Shown here one piece after another: positions 10,883-20,532 of a DNA stretch of 64,000 nt. The stretch is from Afipia massiliensis. Lineage in GTDB: Bacteria; Pseudomonadota; Alphaproteobacteria; Rhizobiales; Xanthobacteraceae. Position 1 is the first letter of the stretch; each line of letters begins with the position of its first letter. The notes under the pieces are model-generated. The model ran no database searches and was not told the DNA's origin. It saw nothing but the letters and a program-made list of their open reading frames with translations. The stretch covers positions 248,001 through 312,000 of the forward strand of contig NZ_LBIA02000001.1 of NCBI RefSeq assembly GCF_001006325.2. The letters run 5' to 3'. Made by a program: the position numbers and the translations under genes.

Positions 10883-11602
10883 TCAATCCTGCGAGCGCTC
10901 AGCCATGACCTTCAACGACTCCACATCGATCACAGTAATCGAGCCGCGTTGAAGACGAACGAGCTTGCGCTCGGCCCACTCATGCAGTTGCTTGTTGACG
11001 CTTTCTCTCGACATGCCAAGCATCTCACCAATTTCCTGCTGCGTGATGGCGATTGTCTTGTCCAAGGCCGCGCCCGGTCGATCGATCAGACGCATAAGCG
11101 CCTTGGCCAGCTTGCCTGACAACTCAGGAAATATGACTTGCTCCACATGATCGCTGATCCAGCGCAATCGGACACAGAGCAGTTCTATCAATTTTGTCGC
11201 CAACACCGGCTGGGAGGCAAGCAAGGTTAGAAAGTCCCGCCTATCAATGAAAAATAACTCGCAGTTAGAATTTGCGATCGCGTCAGCAGTTCTGGCGAGG
11301 CCATCAAGGACCGCTATCTCGCCAAACATTTCTCCAGCATCGACCATGTTGAAGATGGCTCCTCGGCCATCGGCGGATGAGACGCCAATTTTCACCGTGC
11401 CGCTGATAATGAAAAAGAGGCTTTGGCCGGGATCCCCTTTTGCGAAAATTGTTGCCCCACGTTTGAAGGTTCTTTTTCTGGCGTAACGGCACAATTGATC
11501 TAACGCATCGCGTTCAAGGTCGCGAAACAGTGGATGGCTGCGCAAGACATTCGTCTTATCGCCTGCAGGGAGGGCTGCTTTTGGTCTGTCGTCCTGAAGC
11601 AT
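10883..11602 (-). CDS. Crp/Fnr-family transcriptional regulator
   Basis: About 239 residues from the ATG at 11602. The cyclic-nucleotide-binding domain has the FGEIAVLDGLARTADA cassette, including the Glu and Arg-Thr that contact cyclic nucleotide in CRP. The C-terminal winged helix has QEIGEMLGMSRESVNKQL, close to CRP's recognition helix (Arg-Glu retained, the last Arg replaced by Lys). No N-terminal cysteine cluster is visible, so it is not an oxygen-sensing Fnr. The frame is open 34 codons further upstream, but that part does not look like protein. It is divergent from the cyclase-domain gene at 11855. Confidence 0.88.
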   Translation of the reverse strand: MLQDDRPKAALPAGDKTNVLRSHPLFRDLERDALDQLCRYARKRTFKRGATIFAKGDPGQSLFFIISGTVKIGVSSADGRGAIFNMVDAGEMFGEIAVLDGLARTADAIANSNCELFFIDRRDFLTLLASQPVLATKLIELLCVRLRWISDHVEQVIFPELSGKLAKALMRLIDRPGAALDKTIAITQQEIGEMLGMSRESVNKQLHEWAERKLVRLQRGSITVIDVESLKVMAERSQD

Positions 11603-11854
11603 CAGTATATGGCTCAGTTGCAAAGCGACTGAATGTCTTCCTATCCGGAGATGATCACGGCAGAGGGAGGACGGGCAACGTAATTTTTGTTGAATCTCAA
11701 TCAATTACAGCTGCGATGCAGCAACGCGCAATAGACTAGACGCATCCCTTTGGCGCACGTCCATTTTCTGAGCTTCCGATCCAGGGGCGAGTCCGTCTTG
11801 CTATTGTCAAAGGAACCCTTAAACCTAACCTAGGCCCAAAACTGCGGGGCTGCC
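11603..11854. promoter_or_regulatory. Divergent promoter region, Crp gene and cyclase gene
   Basis: About 250 bases between the two divergent starts, fairly AT-rich in the middle. I searched by eye for TGTGA-N6-TCACA and TTGA-N6-TCAA and found neither. No other dyad stood out. Confidence 0.4.
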
Positions 11855-14800
11855 ATGAACATGGGGCAGCGTAGCTTGGTTGGCAGCACAGATCATCAGT
11901 GCAACTACTGCGGTTTCCTTATGGAACCGACAGCCCGGTTTTGCGGCGGCTGTGGACGCCCGAAAGCCCGCTCCGGCGACACGGCGGCACACGCGCTTTC
12001 CTTTCTGCAATCCAACATACCCGCTGACCTCGCAGACCGCATCTTGCGCTCCGGCGGAGCAATGTTGGGTGAGCGCAAACATGTCACGGTCGTTTTTGCC
12101 GATGTCCGCGATTCAACCGCCCTCATCGATCAGCTCGATCCTGAGGAAGCGCTCCAGGTTCTCGGTCCTGTCCTCAAGAATTTGATGGATGCGGTCCATC
12201 ATCACGAAGGCTTCGTGAACCAGACACTTGGCGACGGGATCATGGCGCTGTTCGGCGCTCCTATCGCGAGGGAAGATCATGCGGTTCAAGCGTGCAGCGC
12301 CGCACTTGCGATGCGAACCGCTGTCGATGAGCTTAATCGCTCAACCGGGAGAGACATCGCCATTCGCATCGGCATGAATTCCGGTGAGGTCGTCATCCAT
12401 TCGATCGGCAATAATCTCGCAATGAACTATGACGCTGTTGGAAAGAGCGTTCATCTGGCTGCACGGCTGGAGGAGATCGCAAGGCCCGGCAAGATCATGC
12501 TCTCTGCGGCAACCCATGATCTTGCCAAAGGCTTCGTGACGGTCAGACCGCTCGGATTTGCCAACGTAAAGGGCGTCTCGGAAGCCGTTGAGGTTTTCGA
12601 GTTGACCGCGATGCGGATAAGGACCCGGTGGCAGGTCCGGTCCGCGCGAGGCCTCAGCGTCCTCGTGGGCCGTCAGAATGAACTGCGCTGCCTGAGAACC
12701 GCACTCGAAGATGCCGCGTCCGGAAATGGGCAATCGCTAACCATTGTCGCTGCGGCAGGACTGGGAAAATCCCGGCTGATACACGATTTTATCCGGAACC
12801 TGTCTGATGAGTGGACCGTACTCGAGACCGCTTGCCCCTCGCAACGCACGAGTTCGAGCTACTATCCCATCAGCATTCTGATCCGAGCCATGTTTGAGGT
12901 CGGCGCTGATGACAATCCGGAAATCGTGATCGATCGCGTCAGGGACGGGATCAATCGACTGGACCGCACGCTCTCGGCTTTCCTGCCCCCAATTCTCTCG
13001 CTGCTGGATCTCAGCGCGGACGATCAAGACTGGAAAAAGCTGGAACCGTCAGAGAGGCGGCTCAGGACTATCGAAGCCGTAAGATCGCTTACTCTTCGCC
13101 TCGCGCAATCAAAACCCCTGGTAATCCTGATCGAGGACCTACACTGGAGTGATGCGGAGACAAGGCTCATTCTACAGAGTCTGGCCGGCGCGCTGAACGG
13201 AACGAAGATCGTTCTGATCGCAACCCAACGCCCAGAGGGCGCTCCGCCCGATCGCGGCACAACGCGCCTGGATCTGTCACCGCTTGACGATGCGACCTCT
13301 CACCAATTGATCGATTGGCTCATGGGCGACGACGGCAGTCTCGCCCCGATAAAGAGGCGGATACTAACCCAGGCCCAAGGCAACCCGCTCTTTATGGAAG
13401 AACTTGTCCAGACGCTTAAAGAGACGCGATTTCTTGACGGGCATCCGGGCAGCTATCGGATCGCCAAGAAGACCGGACGAGTTGAGATTCCGCCGACCAT
13501 TCATTCAGTGCTCGCAGCGCGCATCGATCTGCTGGATGGTTTTCCAAAGTCGTTACTCCAGACCTCAGCCGTCATTGGCATGGAAATTTCCGTCGATCTA
13601 CTTTCGGGAATGATGGATGTAACCCCGGCCGAAGTATCAGATGAGCTTCGAACGCTGGAAATCGCGGACTTTCTTCGAAAGATCAGGAGCGCCACATCCG
13701 CGGACTATTCTTTCAAGCACGAGCTCACACGGGAGGTTGTCTATAGCACCATGCTGCTGGGCCTTCGGCGCTCGCTTCACGCCAAAGCCGTCGAGGTCAT
13801 CGAGTCACGTTTCGCCGACCGCCTTGACGAGCACGTTGATCGGCTCGCTGATCACGCGTTCCATGCCGGGCTATGGGAAAAGGCCGTTCCCTACCAGTTG
13901 CGCAGTTGCCGGCGCGCCATCAAACGCGGAGCTAATCAGGACGCCGTTAGTATCTGTGAACGCGGCCTTGAGACCCTGTCGCATCTACCAGCGTCAGCCG
14001 CGAAGATCAAAGCCGAGATTGATTTCCGTCTCGCGCTTGTGATCGCGCTCGAACCACTCGGAAAACATCGCCAGATTGCAGATATTTTGCGCGAAGCGAG
14101 CCGTCTGGCCGACCCCTTCGGAGACCCGCAGCGCACTGCCGCGGTTAATTGCCAGCTTGCTGTGGCGCTTTGGAGACTTGGCGAACATCCAGCAGCAATG
14201 TCAGCCGCCGAAACCGCGAGAGGCATTGCCAATCAGATCCGGGATTCATCGCTCCAGTTCGCGTCGCTTCTCATTGTCGGCATTGTTCATCACGAGACAG
14301 GAACTTTCGCAGCATCGGTCGATATTCACGAACGGTGTATTGCGCTTGAAACGCCGGAACTTGACCAGAAACGCGCCGGATGGGCCGCCTACCCCAGCGT
14401 CCTTTTGCGTACCTTCATGGCGGACTCTTTGATTGAACTCGGTGACCTCGGACGCGCGCAGGCGGTGGCCGAGGATGCCAGCCGGCGCGCCGAGATCCTG
14501 GATCACGCTTACTCGCGAGCGAACATCAATCACGTGCTCGGACGTCTGCGCACCGCGCAAGGGCGATACGCCGAGGCGATTACGCTCTTGCGTGAAAGTT
14601 GGCAGACCTGCCTCGATCTCGAAATGGTCCAGATGTATCCGGTCTTTGCAGCTCGAATGGGGGAGGCGCATCTCGCGGCGGGCGACGTCGAAACCGCTCT
14701 TGATATCCTGTCGGTGCCTGAACGACTGGACGTGCCGCTGGCTGAACATTCGTTCGGCTGGCGCTATCTTTTCCTCGCTCAAGGTCGGGCTTTGCTCGCG

Positions 14801-15076
14801 GCCGGCCGGCTCGCAGAAGCACATGCGGCGGGTAAACGCGCTCTCGCACTTGCCGAACAACGAGGAGAATCGCCACAACAGGCATATGCAGCGCATTTGC
14901 TCGGTGAGATCGCACGCGCCGCAGATCCGCAGGATCTCATCGTGACGGAAGCACATTTCAAGCGCGCTCTTCAACTTGCGGAAGAATGCGGCATGCAGAC
15001 GTTGATAGCGATGTGTCGTCAGTCCCTTGAAACTAGCGCAAACCAACGCGGCGAACCCAGCATCGCACGCAGATGA
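11855..15076 (+). CDS. Zinc ribbon - class III nucleotidyl cyclase - AAA ATPase - TPR regulator protein
   Basis: A 1073-residue multidomain signalling protein. It begins with a zinc ribbon (C16, C19, C30, C33), then a class III cyclase domain (about 74-250) with the metal Asp residues D83 (FADVRDST) and D127 (LGDGIMALFG). The residue that is usually Asn in the VNLAAR motif is His (H200), while R204 stays. Next is an AAA/NACHT-like ATPase (Walker A AAAGLGKS at 299-306; Walker B VILIEDLHWSD) and about 400 residues of TPR-like helical repeats. Such proteins are common in rhizobia and their signals are mostly unknown. Its head-to-head position with a Crp-family gene suggests they may work together. 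Confidence 0.88.
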   Translation: MNMGQRSLVGSTDHQCNYCGFLMEPTARFCGGCGRPKARSGDTAAHALSFLQSNIPADLADRILRSGGAMLGERKHVTVVFADVRDSTALIDQLDPEEALQVLGPVLKNLMDAVHHHEGFVNQTLGDGIMALFGAPIAREDHAVQACSAALAMRTAVDELNRSTGRDIAIRIGMNSGEVVIHSIGNNLAMNYDAVGKSVHLAARLEEIARPGKIMLSAATHDLAKGFVTVRPLGFANVKGVSEAVEVFELTAMRIRTRWQVRSARGLSVLVGRQNELRCLRTALEDAASGNGQSLTIVAAAGLGKSRLIHDFIRNLSDEWTVLETACPSQRTSSSYYPISILIRAMFEVGADDNPEIVIDRVRDGINRLDRTLSAFLPPILSLLDLSADDQDWKKLEPSERRLRTIEAVRSLTLRLAQSKPLVILIEDLHWSDAETRLILQSLAGALNGTKIVLIATQRPEGAPPDRGTTRLDLSPLDDATSHQLIDWLMGDDGSLAPIKRRILTQAQGNPLFMEELVQTLKETRFLDGHPGSYRIAKKTGRVEIPPTIHSVLAARIDLLDGFPKSLLQTSAVIGMEISVDLLSGMMDVTPAEVSDELRTLEIADFLRKIRSATSADYSFKHELTREVVYSTMLLGLRRSLHAKAVEVIESRFADRLDEHVDRLADHAFHAGLWEKAVPYQLRSCRRAIKRGANQDAVSICERGLETLSHLPASAAKIKAEIDFRLALVIALEPLGKHRQIADILREASRLADPFGDPQRTAAVNCQLAVALWRLGEHPAAMSAAETARGIANQIRDSSLQFASLLIVGIVHHETGTFAASVDIHERCIALETPELDQKRAGWAAYPSVLLRTFMADSLIELGDLGRAQAVAEDASRRAEILDHAYSRANINHVLGRLRTAQGRYAEAITLLRESWQTCLDLEMVQMYPVFAARMGEAHLAAGDVETALDILSVPERLDVPLAEHSFGWRYLFLAQGRALLAAGRLAEAHAAGKRALALAEQRGESPQQAYAAHLLGEIARAADPQDLIVTEAHFKRALQLAEECGMQTLIAMCRQSLETSANQRGEPSIARR

Positions 15077-15109
15077 GCCGCGATGGGGCCGGCAAATATC
15101 CAGTTGACG

Positions 15110-16585
15110 TCAAACAAGCTCAGGTCGCGCCAATGCACGTACTGCCTCAATGCCGGGCAGGAAAAAGTATGCACCTCCGCGGACCCTGACAAACGGGCGC
15201 GGCCGGTCAATATAGTGGTTGATTGGACGATCCTGAATAGTGACGACATCTCCAGTGCAACTGAAATGCCCGAACGGATCCGTTCCCGCATGAAGGCCGC
15301 CGAAGTGAGTGTTGTTGAGCCATGAATGCTGGATCATTTCGAACTGTCCGGCGATGTCGGCATTGAGAGCAATGAACGAGATCCCGCGCGACGCTTTTCG
15401 GCTAGCCGAGTTGCCCATTCCTGAATCAAGCCGTTCTCCATATGGCCTGCCACGCCGGATGATGCGATGCATTTTTGAAAGGCGCAGCGCTGTGTCGGCG
15501 TCCGGTCCTATCGTATCCCGGGGATTTGCGCGGCGAATGTGCGCTCCTATCGGGCATGCCGTACCAAAGCGATCCTCGAAATGGTAGAGAAAATCGTTGC
15601 GCGGAGATGCGTCGGGACCTCGGTCAACAGGAACCAAAGGATGCCCTTCGCGCGTTCGCCCAACCAACCGCGCCGCGATTTCTTCCCGCGCCGGTTCATC
15701 GGTCCTCCCGTATACGCGCCCTGCGGTGTTTGCAACAAAGTCATTGAAGGCGCGCACATCCTGCTCGAGTTGCCGGAAAACGAGGTAGGTACCGTTACGC
15801 CGAATGTCCCGCGCTTCTGCACCCTTGCTATCCTTCGTGCCGGAGATACTTGAGATACGGATACGGCGTTCGTTCCTGTAACCGAGAATGAACTCACCCG
15901 GCTTGACGAGATGAATGCGCTTTTCGTCAGCGGTCAGTTCCTTGTTCTCATCTGGATCGCCGGAACTCTTCTTGCGCTTCTTGCTTGCCCTGGGTGATCC
16001 TTCGATCATCGGCTGAGAAATTCCATCCTTGAAGCCAAAATGCTCCTTGTGATCTTCATAAATCCGCCCTTCGAGAACAATGCGCTCGCCGTTCTGCCGC
16101 AATGCCGGCTCGGCTGCGCCCGCCATGGCTTTGATCTCGGTATCGATCAGTGCCATGAGAGAGGATCTGTCGCTGGCGTAGAGCAGCAACATTCCGTCGA
16201 TGTCCCGGCTCCCATTCCAGCCGCCCCACTCCCAGAATTCAGGAGAACTGTCGCCGAGGTCTCCGAGAATGTTTGATCGACGCGAAGGACCCGTTGCCGT
16301 TGGCTTGGGCGCCATGCCTTCGAGAAATTCTGGAGAGAAACTGTTCAGCATGTTATCGCTGACGTTAATGTGCTTCAACCCAGGTGCCGAGAGCGCCAGA
16401 TTGATCGCTTGCCTGTCGCCACGAGCAACGGCGCATGTCAGACGCTTGGCCAGCGAGCCCAGCCATCGCTTTGCGGCATCGACCTTGTCGGGTTCAAAGT
16501 GCCAAAAGAGGTAGGCGGAAAAAGGCAATTTCGGATATCCGCTCAACACAAGCCTTTGAACATCCTCCCACTCAACCTTCTCCAT
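15110..16585 (-). CDS. DyP-type heme peroxidase
   Basis: 491 residues, a long-form dye-decolorizing peroxidase. The GxxDG motif is G184-F-K-D187-G188 with ISQP after it; the proximal heme ligand is H349 (IGAHIRRANPRDT) and the distal Arg lies in RIIRRGRPYG (about 374-382). A Lys/Glu-rich insert of about 30 residues (200-230) interrupts the first ferredoxin-like half. There is no signal peptide, so it should act in the cytoplasm or at the inner face of the membrane. It is the last gene of the P450/membrane protein/DyP operon, 16 bases after the membrane protein. Confidence 0.9.
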   Translation of the reverse strand: MEKVEWEDVQRLVLSGYPKLPFSAYLFWHFEPDKVDAAKRWLGSLAKRLTCAVARGDRQAINLALSAPGLKHINVSDNMLNSFSPEFLEGMAPKPTATGPSRRSNILGDLGDSSPEFWEWGGWNGSRDIDGMLLLYASDRSSLMALIDTEIKAMAGAAEPALRQNGERIVLEGRIYEDHKEHFGFKDGISQPMIEGSPRASKKRKKSSGDPDENKELTADEKRIHLVKPGEFILGYRNERRIRISSISGTKDSKGAEARDIRRNGTYLVFRQLEQDVRAFNDFVANTAGRVYGRTDEPAREEIAARLVGRTREGHPLVPVDRGPDASPRNDFLYHFEDRFGTACPIGAHIRRANPRDTIGPDADTALRLSKMHRIIRRGRPYGERLDSGMGNSASRKASRGISFIALNADIAGQFEMIQHSWLNNTHFGGLHAGTDPFGHFSCTGDVVTIQDRPINHYIDRPRPFVRVRGGAYFFLPGIEAVRALARPELV

Positions 16586-16601
16586 GGCAATTTACCCACA
16601 G

Positions 16602-18656
16602 TCAGAGGTTTCGAAAGATCGCGTCGATTTCACCATAGCTTAATGGCTTGAACAGGGATTGTCTCAAGGCGGTATTGGCGTTGATATTGATGACACTAAG
16701 CGTCGGATATGCGCCATACCAGACGATCGTTTCGACCTGGCTCTGGCGCACGTAAGCTTTGAAAGGTTGTTCGGCCTGTGCTCCCTTCCAGAACAAGAAT
16801 TTCGATGCAGGGAAGCCATAACGTTTGCCATCTGCGCTGACAAACGTGTTTGACCAGATGGCGTTCAGGCCTTTGACTGCCGCCAGATCGATGAACTCGT
16901 TGAGATAGCTCTCCCAGGCGCCGCCAAAATTATCGAGAAACAACAGCCGTCGTCCTCCATCAATCACAACCCAGCGCGCGGAAAGGATTGTAGGTATCCC
17001 GCCGAGTTCCCCGCGATTGAACCAGAAACGGGAAAGCAGGTTGATGACGAACAGTGCTAGGCGCAATAGCCAGCGCCGGACAAAGCCTGGCTTCACAGAC
17101 GTGATACTCGCGAGGTGATTTTGATATCTGTTGATGCCGCCTTCCTCACGCGTGTACTTCTTTGCGTTTTCTTGGGTATGCCCGATCAGTTCGGAAGAAT
17201 CGGAAAAACGCCGTTTGTCTCTCATCTCGAGAACTCTGATTACCCCGAAGATGACGAGACCGATGGCGTAAAATGCCAGAATTCCGATGAGGCCGTATGC
17301 CACGATTACAAAGACGGCGAAGACGATGGACCGCACAATCGTCGCAATCTGTTGACTGAAGCCAAGCGGAATATGGCGCGCAATGAGCAACGCACCCACG
17401 GCTACTGCGATGACCATCGCGAACCTGTCGAGATCGAGCAGCAAACGCCGCACATTCTCGCGAACGGCATCGTATGGCCGTAGTTCAACAGCGAGCTTCA
17501 GAGACGTCGCCCAATAGTTCAGAACCAAGAGAACGACGCCAAGAAGAAGCAGTCGCCATGTGATTGAAGCTGCCGCGACGAACGATGCCAAAAATCCCGA
17601 CTGCGTTCCTACAGATTCTGCGGATCGAGCCGCAATCATTCCTGGAGTGACAGCCAATACAACAGATCCGACAAGAAAAATGATCAGCGTGTATCTGAAG
17701 ATAACCGCGAGTTGCAATGGAAAACGATTGATGAAAAGCTGGTCGTGAGGGTTTTTTGTCCAACTGGTGAGGAAGAGTTCAATAATCCGAACGACCAACC
17801 AGATGCAACTCAATGCGATGAGAATGTGCAGGATCGCTGGCTCAATCGTGATGTAATTTGAAACCCACGGAAACCAGGAAGTGAGAAAGCTTCCGACGCT
17901 GGCGCCCAGCTGGGTCACCTGCTCGGAGGCTCGAACAATATGATCATGCAGGACAAACGGCCCCAAACCGAACGGCGATCCGACAATTATACCCGTGCCG
18001 CAAACTACGACGAATGCTGCAACGATTGCTGACGAGACAATCCATGAGCGCTGCCGCACCTCCCACGGTGTGGGTGCCTGCTGCTCTGCCCAACAATTGT
18101 CATCCTGGCCGCGGATAACATGACGCCGCACCGCTTCAAGGAAACCCACTGATCGTGCAGGAATAGCTTCGCCTGACGACCATTTACTTGAGAGGAACGA
18201 CACGATGTTGTTACGGACGAGGCTTTCGCCCTTCACTTGAGCAACCGAACGCCCCGGACTCCCGCAGAAGAGCGTGTTCGCGCCGACGTCGTGGCGCATG
18301 AGGTATTCCTTGATCAACTGGGGAGCCGCAAGTCCAGAGGACGGATAATCGGTACAATGCCGGTACACTTCATGCATGCCCTCTGATGCGACATCGAGCA
18401 GTTCACCAAGAAAATCCTCGGCTGGACCATCGAATGTCGCTTCGAACACGAGACTTGGAGAAAATTCGTTGTCCGCCTCGAGCACGACGAAGCTGCAAAA
18501 ATGCAGACTTGCGATTCTATCGAACCGAAACAGCGGCTGGCATTGCAGAAAATCGCCAGCTGGACGGGGTTCAGCGGTATCACGCAAGTATTTCCGGCAG
18601 GCCTCCACGAGTCCGGGGGCGAGCGGCGTAATGATAGTCGTGTAGTTCGGGTTCAC
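16602..18656 (-). CDS. 684-residue membrane protein with matching motifs at both ends
   Basis: I recognise no named family. The first 190 residues are soluble, residues about 200-485 carry at least six hydrophobic spans (for example IVSSAIVAAFVVVCGTGIIV and IVFAVFVIVAYGLIGILAF), and the last 125 are soluble again. The ends look alike: FEATFDGPAEDFLGELLDVA (71-90) and LFLDNFGGAWESYLNEFIDL (572-591), both followed by a short helix and a His- or Ser/Asn-containing turn. This suggests an internal duplication split by the membrane region. It overlaps the P450 by four bases and precedes the DyP gene, so it may anchor or supply these heme enzymes. Confidence 0.8.
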   Translation of the reverse strand: MNPNYTTIITPLAPGLVEACRKYLRDTAEPRPAGDFLQCQPLFRFDRIASLHFCSFVVLEADNEFSPSLVFEATFDGPAEDFLGELLDVASEGMHEVYRHCTDYPSSGLAAPQLIKEYLMRHDVGANTLFCGSPGRSVAQVKGESLVRNNIVSFLSSKWSSGEAIPARSVGFLEAVRRHVIRGQDDNCWAEQQAPTPWEVRQRSWIVSSAIVAAFVVVCGTGIIVGSPFGLGPFVLHDHIVRASEQVTQLGASVGSFLTSWFPWVSNYITIEPAILHILIALSCIWLVVRIIELFLTSWTKNPHDQLFINRFPLQLAVIFRYTLIIFLVGSVVLAVTPGMIAARSAESVGTQSGFLASFVAAASITWRLLLLGVVLLVLNYWATSLKLAVELRPYDAVRENVRRLLLDLDRFAMVIAVAVGALLIARHIPLGFSQQIATIVRSIVFAVFVIVAYGLIGILAFYAIGLVIFGVIRVLEMRDKRRFSDSSELIGHTQENAKKYTREEGGINRYQNHLASITSVKPGFVRRWLLRLALFVINLLSRFWFNRGELGGIPTILSARWVVIDGGRRLLFLDNFGGAWESYLNEFIDLAAVKGLNAIWSNTFVSADGKRYGFPASKFLFWKGAQAEQPFKAYVRQSQVETIVWYGAYPTLSVININANTALRQSLFKPLSYGEIDAIFRNL

Positions 18657-20098
18657 CGTTCCTGCGTCCCAGCGGCTTGCGTGTTAAACGTGAGCACAAA
18701 TGAACAGGGTGCGGGGCCCTCGTAACGGACTTGGCCGTCGCTTCCGGATGCGCGCGCAAGATCAGGAAGGCGCAATAGCGCCCGCACCATTTCCATGAGG
18801 GCGTTCTCAGCAACGTATTTCCCAAAGCAACGACGCTCTCCATCGCCGAAGTGAATATAACTCTCGATCGGGCGTTTCGGATCGAAACGCCACGGACGCG
18901 GAAAGGCGTCCGGATCGAACATCGCGGCCAGCGGACCAGCGAGAATGCGCGCTCCTTCCGGCACGACGCGCGCGCGCTTCGTTCCATTTGCAATAACTGC
19001 CTCGCGCGGAGCATCGCGCACCAACAAGGGAAGCATCGGTCGAAACCGCAGCGCCTCGTAGATATAGTGTGCAAGCGCATCGCGCGATTGCCTTACACGC
19101 TCTGCCGCCGATTTCCGGTCCCCTTCGGATGCCGTGCTTCCTAGGCTTTGTTCGTGCGCTTCTGCGCGATCGAGCGCGACGGCCAGCTTCTGCGCTTCTC
19201 GCAAGGCTTCTGGGCGCGCTACGAGTTGATCAACCGTGTGAGCGGTCCCGCGAACAACCGTTGCCAAGCCGGTCGCAACCAGACCGGTCAGGTATCGACG
19301 AATCCAGTCTTCATCGAACCAATTCGGCTTATCGCCAACGTTAAGCAACGCAGTCAATCGCGTCAGGAGATTGTCTGGCAGGTTGATTTGATGCGAAGTG
19401 GTGATAGACGATTTCGCAACTGAAATTTCTTCCAGCAGAAGCTGCGTCAGGCTGATCATATCGTCGCGCGAATCGACCCAGGGTTGTGAGCCGACCGGTG
19501 GATTGACCATGATGATACCGGCAAGATAGCGCGTCGCGCGCGCCATGCGCCGTTTGTCACCCTGCAACGGAGGAACGCCGAAATAATCGGCGGCGATGCG
19601 AACGACAACCGGCTCCGCAAGCTCCGCTACCATGTCGATCCTGCCATCGGCAGCGGCTATGCGCTCGCGGCATTCTTCGGCAACAGCCTTCTTGATTGTC
19701 AGCGGATCAAGGTCTCGCTTGACGACACTCTGGAGAAGCTCTCGCTCGCGTTGGTGTTGCTCGTTCCAGTCTACCGTCATCAGGAATGGCCCCCATGGCA
19801 TTCCTGGTTCGATCACCTCACCGAGGGTGAAATCATCGAAGCGTCCGAGAACTTCCCGAATGTCATTCATTTTGGTGAGGATCACGAGCTTGCCAAAGAT
19901 CGAGATGGGGCGCACACGACGAAGCACCGTGAAGACGATCTTAAGCAACCAAAGGTGTGAAAAAATATATGAGCTGAAGCGGTAGCCGGCCATCTGCCTG
20001 GCCAGCGAAATCCGTTCGACAAATCGCGTCAGCGAACCACTGTCAGTTGCCCGCCAACGCGGACCTTCGACCATTGATTCAGGAACGTTCGTACCCAT
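18653..20098 (-). CDS. Cytochrome P450 with atypical I-helix
   Basis: About 481 residues. Counted from the TTG five codons upstream, the K-helix motif is E353-A-L-R356 (EALRFRP) and the heme loop is FGDGERRCFGK with the thiolate C429. The I-helix reads ATGLATVVRGT (about 280-290): the usual acidic residue before the Thr is Ala, as in P450s that use peroxide or rearrange oxidised substrates rather than activate O2 with a redox partner. No ferredoxin or reductase gene is nearby, while a peroxidase is in the same operon. The ATG at 20098 is preferred to the upstream TTG at 20113. Confidence 0.88.
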   Translation of the reverse strand: MGTNVPESMVEGPRWRATDSGSLTRFVERISLARQMAGYRFSSYIFSHLWLLKIVFTVLRRVRPISIFGKLVILTKMNDIREVLGRFDDFTLGEVIEPGMPWGPFLMTVDWNEQHQRERELLQSVVKRDLDPLTIKKAVAEECRERIAAADGRIDMVAELAEPVVVRIAADYFGVPPLQGDKRRMARATRYLAGIIMVNPPVGSQPWVDSRDDMISLTQLLLEEISVAKSSITTSHQINLPDNLLTRLTALLNVGDKPNWFDEDWIRRYLTGLVATGLATVVRGTAHTVDQLVARPEALREAQKLAVALDRAEAHEQSLGSTASEGDRKSAAERVRQSRDALAHYIYEALRFRPMLPLLVRDAPREAVIANGTKRARVVPEGARILAGPLAAMFDPDAFPRPWRFDPKRPIESYIHFGDGERRCFGKYVAENALMEMVRALLRLPDLARASGSDGQVRYEGPAPCSFVLTFNTQAAGTQER

Positions 20099-20113
20099 GA
20101 CGACATCCCGCAA

Positions 20114-20532
20114 TTATCTTTGGCGGCGTATGCGAAGAAAAATTCGGATCAGCAATCAAATGGTCAGCGCGGCAAGCTGCATGATACCATCTTCGGAACC
20201 GAGCAGCCACACCTACAACCTCACCGACAAAAGCAGGCAATTGGCTGCCTCGACGCGCGGAAACGGCCAAGAGCCTTACAAAATTATTAGTTACAACAAT
20301 AGCTTGGCCCGCATGCACGACGCTTGGGCAAAACCCTTCGCTCCTGCCAACACCCGGCGCTTTCGGCGTACAACGCGGGCAGCGGTGGGATCGGATGGTC
20401 GCACGAAGTCGGCGTCCTGCATGAGGAATAGCATGACACGGCGACCTGGGGGTTAGGCACTATGGGTGCCGAAGCGTTCCTCGACATGGTCGAGCTCTCG
20501 CTCGTCAAAATCCCGACACGACCGTTAAGCAG
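20114..20532. other. Gene-free stretch upstream of the P450 operon
   Basis: About 420 bases between the P450 start and the M23 peptidase stop. Forward and reverse frames give no recognisable protein. It must contain the P450 operon promoter near 20110-20200. The part around 20400-20520 might be decayed coding sequence but I cannot identify it. Confidence 0.45.
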
